A program made the position numbers and the translations under genes. This document shows, one piece after another, positions 58,606 to 64,000 of a DNA stretch of 64,000 bases. How positions within the stretch are numbered: the stretch's first letter is position 1; every line of letters begins with the position of its first letter. Origin of the DNA: Infirmifilum lucidum (GTDB lineage Archaea > Thermoproteota > Thermoprotei > Thermofilales > Thermofilaceae); the NCBI RefSeq assembly GCF_014876775.1, contig NZ_CP062310.1, forward strand, positions 124,001 through 188,000. Reading direction: 5' to 3'. Below the pieces are notes generated by a model. It did not search any database. It had not been told where the DNA came from and saw only the letters and a list, made by a program, of their open reading frames with translations.

Positions 58606-58991
58606 ACTTTCACGAGGCTCTGCTGCACTGTTATGACTCCGCTCACCCTCCTCAGCTTCGAGGCGAGACCCCTGATCTCCGCCCCCCTCCCGTGCACCGC
58701 GATGACCTCGACGCACTTCTCCTCTGTGAGGTGCACGTGTATGCTACCGCGTATCAAGCCCGTGTAGTCGTGCTGGGCGTCCACCACGCCGTACACTGTC
58801 TCGCCCCTAGAGTGGTCGTAGACTACTACGAGGCTCCCAGCGTACACTGCGTCGTCCTCGAGGGCCTGGCTATGCAGTAGCATGACCGCGTCCCCCACGA
58901 GCCTGGACCTGTTGCTTACCCCCGTCTTTACCTCAAGCTCCTCGAGGGCCTTGAAGACCTCATCCGGAAGGGTTACAGATATCCTCCTCAC
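58602..58991 (-). CDS. nikR: NikR-type nickel-responsive regulator
   Basis: 129 residues. The N-terminal ribbon-helix-helix is RRISVTLPDEVFKALEELE. The ACT-like C-terminal part has HDYTG, SIHVHLTEEKCVEVIAVHG (His-x-His and Cys at the high-affinity nickel site). It would bind nickel and repress a nickel uptake gene. No Ni transporter is in the window. The gene overlaps the radical SAM stop by 4 bp, convergent. Confidence 0.88.
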   Translation of the reverse strand: MRRISVTLPDEVFKALEELEVKTGVSNRSRLVGDAVMLLHSQALEDDAVYAGSLVVVYDHSRGETVYGVVDAQHDYTGLIRGSIHVHLTEEKCVEVIAVHGRGAEIRGLASKLRRVSGVITVQQSLVKV

Positions 58992-59033
58992 GGAGCCACA
59001 CCGGTAGGAGAGGCGGAGAGGTACGTAAAATAG

Positions 59034-59507
59034 CTATTGCTTCTTCGGTACGTCCACGACCTTGAAGCCCTGGGCAGAGATGTTTCTAAAGTCTAGGAGC
59101 AGTAGGTGCCTCTCGTCCCCGCCGCCGCACCAGTACTCGCCGCCGGCAACCTCGCTGTCCAGGACTACTGGGAGCTCTCTAGCGTGGCCTATTGGAGGCA
59201 CGCCTCCCGGGGTGTACCCAGTGTACTCGACGACTTCCTCGGCTCTCGCTAGCCTCAACTTCCTGTAGCCGAGCAGTTTCGCCAGTTTAGCCTGGTCGAC
59301 CCTCCTGTCTGACCTGACGACAACCAGGACAACGTCTCCAGTGTCGGACACGAACACTACTGTCTTGGCTATTCGCGTCTTGTCCACGCCCAGGCTCTTC
59401 GAGGCCATTTCCGACGTGGCGGCCTCGGGTACCTCGACAAGCCTGTAGGGAATCCCGCGGGACTTTAGAAACTCCTCGAGGTCTCTGGGCCCAAGCAATG
59501 GGTTCAC
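59034..59507 (-). CDS. YbaK/ProX-type aminoacyl-tRNA deacylase
   Basis: 157 residues. It shows the YbaK fold: SKSLGVDKTRIAKTVVFVSD, then VVVRSDRRVDQAKLAKLLG, EVVEYTGYTPGGVPPIGH (the G-xxP-G signature) and WCGGGDERHLLLL. These enzymes hydrolyse mischarged Ala- or Cys-tRNA(Pro). It overlaps the tyrosyl-tRNA synthetase stop by 4 bp, so both translation-quality genes are co-expressed. Confidence 0.9.
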   Translation of the reverse strand: MNPLLGPRDLEEFLKSRGIPYRLVEVPEAATSEMASKSLGVDKTRIAKTVVFVSDTGDVVLVVVRSDRRVDQAKLAKLLGYRKLRLARAEEVVEYTGYTPGGVPPIGHARELPVVLDSEVAGGEYWCGGGDERHLLLLDFRNISAQGFKVVDVPKKQ

Positions 59508-60688
59508 CGAGTGATCCTTATCTCCTTCAAGTCTTCAAGGTAGCTTCTACCAGGCCCCTCGGTGAAGTGCTTGCGCGCCGGCTCGAGGATTCTCACGAGC
59601 TCCTCGGCTACTGCTGCCTTGAGGTCTTGGGGGTGGACTCTCCTCTCCTTGAACTTCTCCTCGAGCTCCCGGTAGCTCGAGAAGGTCACCCGCTCGCCTG
59701 TCTTCCTGTTGACGACCTCGAACGGCTCCACGCGATCCCTGAAGACTATGTAGCGGGTTATCTCTAGCACGGGGTTTAGCTCGGCTTCGCCTGCCGGGCA
59801 GAAGGCCTGCATGACCTTCCTCCTAACCTCCTCCTCGCTGTCGTGGATGAATATGGCTGTCTCGGGCTTCGACTTGGACATCTTCACGTCGACCAGGATG
59901 TTCGAGAACTCCTCCTTGTTCCCCGCCTTCTTGGCCTCGACGAGCCTCCTCCAGGCTTCCTGGTCTAGGCCCAGCCCCGGGAGCAGGTGGTGGTGCAGGG
60001 CTACGGGCTTGTAGCCGAAGGCCTTCTCGCCTATATCCATGGCTATGACGTGGGCCTTCCTCTGATCCATGCCGCCGTGGGCTATGTTCACCCCCAGGGA
60101 GAAGATGTCCGCGACTTGCATCGGCACGTACAGCAACTGGGCGAAGCTGAGGGCCTCCGCCTCTCTTCTGCCGAGTACCGTTATAGACCGCCTAACCCTA
60201 GAGAGAGTAGTGTCCATCGAGACCTTCACGACGTTCGTGAAGTAGTCGATCCCGAGCTTCTCGTACACCTCGCTCCCCATCAGGAACTTCGTCCTGTCCG
60301 GATCCCCGCCTGCAATCTTTATCGACACCCTGAGGGCCTCCTTGAAGTAGCCTCCCGCCACCCGCCTTATGGTGGACAGGTCTCCCCCGAGCTTCCTGTT
60401 AATCCAGCTGTGGTAGTCAGCCAGGAAGACCTGCGTCTCGACGCCGGCCCTCTGGAGATCCGCTACCTTCTGCATCGATATGATGCCTGTCCCCAGGTGA
60501 ACCAGGCCCGAGATCTCGAAGCCAATGTAGTGCACGAGCCTCGCGCCGCTCTCGGCGAGGCCCCGCAGCCTCTCGGGGGTCAGGAGCTCCTCCGTGGGCT
60601 CTCGCGACGCCATCTCAACCAGGAAGTCGGCGTCCAATGTGGATCCCAGCTCAAAGACCAGATTAGGCTTATTTGGATTTTGATGCAT
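59504..60688 (-). CDS. tyrS: Tyrosyl-tRNA synthetase
   Basis: 394 residues from ATG 60688 (an upstream GTG extends the frame into the divergent gene and is less likely). Class I signatures: SGLVHLGTGII (HIGH-like) and DVKMSKSKPETAIFI (KMSKS). The tyrosine pocket is in VQVFLADYHSWINRKLGG and SLSFAQLLYVPMQ-like helices (here EALSFAQLLYVPMQ). Length and lack of an S4 domain fit archaeal TyrRS. It charges tRNA(Tyr). Confidence 0.93.
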   Translation of the reverse strand: MHQNPNKPNLVFELGSTLDADFLVEMASREPTEELLTPERLRGLAESGARLVHYIGFEISGLVHLGTGIISMQKVADLQRAGVETQVFLADYHSWINRKLGGDLSTIRRVAGGYFKEALRVSIKIAGGDPDRTKFLMGSEVYEKLGIDYFTNVVKVSMDTTLSRVRRSITVLGRREAEALSFAQLLYVPMQVADIFSLGVNIAHGGMDQRKAHVIAMDIGEKAFGYKPVALHHHLLPGLGLDQEAWRRLVEAKKAGNKEEFSNILVDVKMSKSKPETAIFIHDSEEEVRRKVMQAFCPAGEAELNPVLEITRYIVFRDRVEPFEVVNRKTGERVTFSSYRELEEKFKERRVHPQDLKAAVAEELVRILEPARKHFTEGPGRSYLEDLKEIRITR

Positions 60689-60718
60689 GACGAAGATTGT
60701 AGGCAGTGCGTGAGCCGT

Positions 60719-61522
60719 ATGGCTGAAGTCTACTTCGACGTCTTGCGGCACAAGCGGGAGACTGTTTCCATGTTTATGGCCATGTTCTTCCTTTGGTCGG
60801 CTCTAGCGGGGGAAGTGGGGGTTAGTGGCCTCGAGGCCACGGCGTGGTTACTCCTAGGCGTGGCTGCAGGCGTGCTGCTCCACGAGTCGATACATATAGC
60901 CACCCTCAGGGCCGTGGGCGTGAGGGAAGTCGAGATAAAGCCGTTCTACTCCAAGTGGGTGTTAGGGGTCTACGTGAAGTCCCACGGGCGGTTCAACTTC
61001 AAGGAGTTCGCCGCTGTAGCCCTAGCACCGCTCTTCACGCTGACACCACTCTCCCTGGTTGCAGCACGGCTCACAGCTGAGCCAGTGAGACTCGCGTTCA
61101 TCGGGGCCGGGCTCGTGAACACTGCCGGCGCGTCGGGCGACGTCCTGCTCACGGCAGTAGCGGCGTCCGTAGGGGGCTCAAGGATATTCGACAGGGGGAC
61201 AGCCGTCGAGATCCGGGGGTGTTGCATAAACCCGTACGTCCTGCTACCCATAGTATTCGTAGACTACCTCGTCTGGGCCCTCATCGGGGTCTCAATCCCG
61301 GCCTACTTCGCCTCGCTAGCCGCTTCGGGAAGCGGCGGCCTATACCTCGGCCCACTACCCCTAGTCCGCGTAGTCGTAGAGGCCACGGAGACAAGCCGCA
61401 CTATCCGCACTGTAGTCGAGCCGGCATTCTACAGGTTAGTCTACGGGTCGGCACTAGCCCTAGCCTCGGCCCTGACTGCCCTGAGGTGGAAGAAGCGAGT
61501 CCTGAACATGCTCTCGAAGTAA
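60719..61522 (+). CDS. DUF3267-type putative membrane zinc protease
   Basis: 267 residues from ATG 60719 (the open frame further upstream is antisense to tyrS). HESIHIA inside a hydrophobic segment (AAGVLLHESIHIATLRAVGV) is an HExxH zincin motif; further helices follow, and an NPYVLLPIVFVD segment that could give the third ligand. DUF3267 proteins are putative intramembrane or membrane-bound metallopeptidases. Start-to-start distance to tyrS is 30 bp. A CCI pair near residue 170 is conserved-looking. Confidence 0.78.
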   Translation: MAEVYFDVLRHKRETVSMFMAMFFLWSALAGEVGVSGLEATAWLLLGVAAGVLLHESIHIATLRAVGVREVEIKPFYSKWVLGVYVKSHGRFNFKEFAAVALAPLFTLTPLSLVAARLTAEPVRLAFIGAGLVNTAGASGDVLLTAVAASVGGSRIFDRGTAVEIRGCCINPYVLLPIVFVDYLVWALIGVSIPAYFASLAASGSGGLYLGPLPLVRVVVEATETSRTIRTVVEPAFYRLVYGSALALASALTALRWKKRVLNMLSK

Positions 61523-61610
61523 CAAGTTTACCTAGCCGAGCCCGCTAAAGCCGAGCTGTTTTAAGCCACTGTGACAGGCGTAGTTGTGTTAGTTTGATAT
61601 TCCAACCAAA

Positions 61611-61623
61611 TATTTTTAAATTT
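61611..61623 (+). promoter_or_regulatory. TATA box for the gene at 61641
   Basis: TATTTTTAAATTT, 18-30 bp before ATG 61641, in an AT-rich pocket. It supports a leaderless start. Confidence 0.55.
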
Positions 61624-61640
61624 AGACCCATACTAGGCGT

Positions 61641-62282
61641 ATGCCTGGAAGTGGTGCCGAGAAGAGAGCTACAGCTGGACTACCCTTAATAGGCGAGGAA
61701 GTCTACCTCAGGGCGCTCACAGGCTACCTCGTCGGCTCCGAGCTACTGTGCGGCGCCGGCCGTGTAGCCCTCGTCCCGCTCAACGACAGAATATGCCTCT
61801 CGCCCTCAGCCGCCATAGCTGCAGCCTACTGGTCTAAGAGCGGGCTGAAGGAAGGGGTTGTGGCAGTCTTCGAGTACAACCAGAGTAACCCGTCGGAGAC
61901 GGCTGACAGAGTACTAAAGTGGGGGCCAGACACCATCGCAATACTCTTTGGCGGCGAGAGCAGGCTAGGCGACGTGAACAGGTATGCCATAGACTTCCTC
62001 AGAGCCCTCAGGGACAGGGGCTTCAAGGGCCGGCTAGTAATACACGTGCGCACGTGGCTCGCGACGAAAGGCCTAGAAAACGTGCTGGCAGACCCAGAGC
62101 TCGCCAGGTACCTAGAGTCCTTGCCAGAGATAAGGGTCTTCACCGCAAACCTGGACGCGAAGAAGTTCTACTACAGCCGGGTAGCCGTCAGCGCTGGCAA
62201 AGCCTCGCTACAGACACTCGCCGAGTCCAACCTAAACAACGAGCACGTAAGCCTCCTCAGGAACTCGCTGCCCCCGCCCTAG
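61641..62282 (+). CDS. Hypothetical alpha/beta protein
   Basis: 213 residues, soluble, with alternating strands and helices (RVALVPLNDRICL, GVVAVFEYNQSNPSE, TIAILFGGESRLGD, GRLVIHVRTWL, EIRVFTANLDAKKF). This looks like a Rossmann-type or PLD-like fold, with no P-loop or catalytic triad I recognise. Isolated gene, convergent to the cysteine-tail membrane proteins. Confidence 0.6.
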   Translation: MPGSGAEKRATAGLPLIGEEVYLRALTGYLVGSELLCGAGRVALVPLNDRICLSPSAAIAAAYWSKSGLKEGVVAVFEYNQSNPSETADRVLKWGPDTIAILFGGESRLGDVNRYAIDFLRALRDRGFKGRLVIHVRTWLATKGLENVLADPELARYLESLPEIRVFTANLDAKKFYYSRVAVSAGKASLQTLAESNLNNEHVSLLRNSLPPP

Positions 62283-62332
62283 GCCACGAAACCTACAGCA
62301 GCGCAGGAAAGACGACAGAAAAATTTTCTTAT

Positions 62333-62797
62333 TTATGGTTTACACGCGTAGCACTCGCAACTACCCATGCTTACTGATAGAGGGCTAAGAGACACGCTAG
62401 GCCCACTCCAGCTCTTCACGCCGCACGAGCACGTAGCCTTGCAATTAAACCCTGTAGCCACAGCTCCTCCAATTGCCACCACACCCACAGCTACAACAGC
62501 GATAGCAAGGGCTATTAGCGGCGGTATTAGTAGTGCTCTCTTGTTGCCTCTTGTGTAGGATGTGTAGCCGTGCCAGAGGTAGAGCGGTGCTGTGGCCAGG
62601 GCTAGCGCGTAGAGCAGGGGTGTCGGGGTGATGGTTGTGGTGTAGCCCCTCTCCACGTCCAGGAGCAGTGTCACGCCGTAGAACACGTGGAGAGCGGCGA
62701 GCCCGAAGAAGGCTACCAGCAGGGTCAAGTACACCATCACGGCGGCGTAGGCGATAGACACGAGAACGGCTCCAGGCCTAACTACCCTGGCTGGCAT
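62333..62797 (-). CDS. Four-helix membrane protein with cysteine-rich tail (copy 1)
   Basis: 154 residues from ATG 62797. About four helices; the shared block LYLWHGYTSYTRGNKRALLI (about 75-94) is nearly identical in the neighbour at 62836-63321. The last 40 residues form a polar tail with six cysteines: CKATCSCG and the final CECYACKP. The tail could bind metal, hold a redox cofactor or be modified. It is the last gene of an operon led by an ABC ATPase. Family not recognised. Confidence 0.65.
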   Translation of the reverse strand: MPARVVRPGAVLVSIAYAAVMVYLTLLVAFFGLAALHVFYGVTLLLDVERGYTTTITPTPLLYALALATAPLYLWHGYTSYTRGNKRALLIPPLIALAIAVVAVGVVAIGGAVATGFNCKATCSCGVKSWSGPSVSLSPLSVSMGSCECYACKP

Positions 62798-62835
62798 GGC
62801 TACAGCCCATGTCACACGGGAGAAAGAGAAAAACT

Positions 62836-63321
62836 TTACGGCTTGCAGGGGTAGCACTCGCACTTGCAGGTACACGCTCCAACGCCGAGCGGGTTCAGAG
62901 ATATGCCTTGAAATTCGCGTTGGGCGGTCTTTACGGGACAGGGGCTACATTGCGCCTTACAGTCGCAGGTACAGCTAGCGTTTGCCGCAATCCACACTCC
63001 TCCAGCCGCGCCTACGAGTGCCAGCGCGGCGAGCAGGCCCAGTATTGCTGGCGGTATTAGTAGTGCCCTCTTGTTGCCTCTTGTGTAGGAGGTGTAGCCG
63101 TGCCAGAGGTAGAGCGGGGCTAGGCCCAGCACGGCGAGGGCTAGGAGTGGCGTGGGGGCGGCGTACGTCCACCCGCCCTCGACTACGCGCGTGATGAGCG
63201 GCTCCAGCCCGCCGCGCGTCAGCGACCACGCGGCCAAAGGGTAGTAAACGACCAAGAACGTGAAGAACTCCATCACAGCAGTGTACAGCAAGGCCACAGC
63301 CAAGGCCCTAGGCCTAGCCAT
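62836..63321 (-). CDS. Four-helix membrane protein with cysteine-rich tail (copy 2)
   Basis: 161 residues. Helices at about 6-28, 50-72, 93-115; the same central block LYLWHGYTSYTRGNKRALLI as copy 1. The tail has ten cysteines: SCTCDCKAQCSPC, then ACTCKCECYPCKP. It overlaps the ABC ATPase stop by 8 bp and lies 38 bp before copy 1. The end motif CECYxCKP is the same in both. It may be an ABC-associated membrane partner or a transported/processed product (inference). Confidence 0.65.
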   Translation of the reverse strand: MARPRALAVALLYTAVMEFFTFLVVYYPLAAWSLTRGGLEPLITRVVEGGWTYAAPTPLLALAVLGLAPLYLWHGYTSYTRGNKRALLIPPAILGLLAALALVGAAGGVWIAANASCTCDCKAQCSPCPVKTAQREFQGISLNPLGVGACTCKCECYPCKP

Positions 63322-63979
63322 CCCGAGCCCCCTCCTCTCCTAGTTTGGGCGCCACCCGGGTGTACTTGAGGGCGTCCAGGATTTTGAGCCTGCCCGGGAT
63401 CCTCTCCGAGAGAAGTCTCTCCAGCTCTCTCATCTTCGTTGACACAACGACAATCCTGCCCTGCTCCAGGAGCTCGGACACCAGCAGTGGGACAAGGGCC
63501 TCGACGCTGTAGTCGTCAAGGCCCACGAGCGGGTCGTCCAGTATTATGAGGTCGGCGGACTTAGAGGCCACGTACGCGCCCGCAAGCTGAACCCTACGCC
63601 TCTGGCCCTGAGAGAACTTCGACATCGGCGTGCCTCTCGGGACTCCAAACCTCGCCGGTAGCCCCGTGAAGTCCGCGTCAACGCCGTACACAGAGCCTAT
63701 GACCCGCAGGTACTCGACGGGCGTGAGGCTTAGGGGCAGGTTCACCCGCTCCTCCAGGAAGAATATCCTCCTCCTCTGCTTCCTGATGTCCGCGCCGAAC
63801 AGGGTCATGGAGCCGCTTAGGGGCTTGAGAACTGTGGCAATAGTCTTCAGCAGCGTGGTCTTGCCGACGCCGTTGGGCCCCGTCACCAGCAGGGCCTCGC
63901 CCCTCTGCAGGCTGAAGCTCACTGGCCCGATCACGGGGTTGCCGCTGTAGCCCGCGACGAGCGAGTCCACGCTAAGCAT
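63314..63979 (-). CDS. ABC transporter ATPase
   Basis: 221 residues from ATG 63979. A strong ribosome site GGGAGGTGG sits 6 bases upstream, which makes the GTG at 63988 less likely. Walker A is GPNGVGKTTLLK (about 34-45), signature KFSQGQRRRVQLAGAY, Walker B ADLIILDDPLVGLDD; the catalytic Glu after the Walker B Asp is replaced by Asp and the switch is VVVSTK without the usual His, so ATP hydrolysis may be slow or altered. The permease is not evident; it may be the Cys-tail proteins or lie beyond the right edge. Confidence 0.85.
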   Translation of the reverse strand: MLSVDSLVAGYSGNPVIGPVSFSLQRGEALLVTGPNGVGKTTLLKTIATVLKPLSGSMTLFGADIRKQRRRIFFLEERVNLPLSLTPVEYLRVIGSVYGVDADFTGLPARFGVPRGTPMSKFSQGQRRRVQLAGAYVASKSADLIILDDPLVGLDDYSVEALVPLLVSELLEQGRIVVVSTKMRELERLLSERIPGRLKILDALKYTRVAPKLGEEGARDG

Positions 63980-64000
63980 ACCGGCCACCTCCCGAAGTCC

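Noticed and set aside
59987-60718. Long N-terminal extension of the DUF3267 protein
   Set aside because: It is antisense to tyrS and its translation is not protein-like; the ATG at 60719 is at the expected place.

Overview
The window looks like a chromosomal segment of a GC-rich, hyperthermophilic archaeon of the phylum Thermoproteota, most likely Thermofilales or Thermoproteales (inference from gene content). Supporting signs are TATA boxes about 25 bp before ATG or GTG starts (leaderless transcripts), AGG/AGA arginine codons, a type IV pilin with an archaeal class III signal, an archaeal-type tyrosyl-tRNA synthetase, VapBC pairs, DUF234/DUF4143 ATPases and candidate C/D box sRNAs. I saw no rRNA, no intact tRNA and no CRISPR array.

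Layout. 1-7.6 kb is an AT-richer defence-type island: a truncated membrane gene, two small helical (AbiV/HEPN-like?) genes, a nuclease-methyltransferase fusion resembling PglX or type IIG enzymes, and a short BrxL-like AAA protein coupled to it. No other BREX gene is visible. 7.7-10.6 kb holds an RNase J-like gene fragment, two membrane genes with histidine-rich helices, an HTH regulator and a cluster of palindromes. 11-17.5 kb is an accessory and decay zone: a zinc-finger protein, retropepsin-like and coiled-coil/TM genes (one split by a 330-bp IS-like insertion, one with five 66-bp repeats), VapBC, small nuclease-like genes, and broken AnmK and GH20 amino-sugar genes. 17.5-26.4 kb has transporters, an S9 peptidase, a DUF234 ATPase, a stand-alone LigD-type phosphoesterase, a TnpB tail remnant, BioY and uridine phosphorylase.

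26.5-33.3 kb carries a PadR-controlled drug-type ABC exporter, a C/D sRNA candidate, an MFS carrier and a two-subunit bd-type quinol oxidase (possibly CydAA'). 33.5-45.2 kb has a duplicated-domain surface protein, a second retropepsin-like cassette, a prolyl oligopeptidase, a pilin, LrgAB, a DUF4143 ATPase under two palindromes, an 87-bp copy of that gene's own coding sequence, a coiled-coil nuclease-like protein and a second VapBC. 45.3-61.5 kb is mainly housekeeping: a serine hydrolase, P-type ATPase, rhomboid protease, PLP enzyme, HAD phosphatases, nitrilase, methyltransferase, radical SAM enzyme, NikR, YbaK-type deacylase and TyrS, with one badly decayed GNAT gene. The right edge holds an ABC ATPase followed by two paralogous membrane proteins with cysteine-rich tails.

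Two themes stand out. Peptide and nucleoside use is well represented (two S9 peptidases, uridine phosphorylase, nitrilase, BioY). The window also contains at least seven broken genes, several next to toxin-antitoxin or IS remnants, so the accessory parts are turning over quickly.
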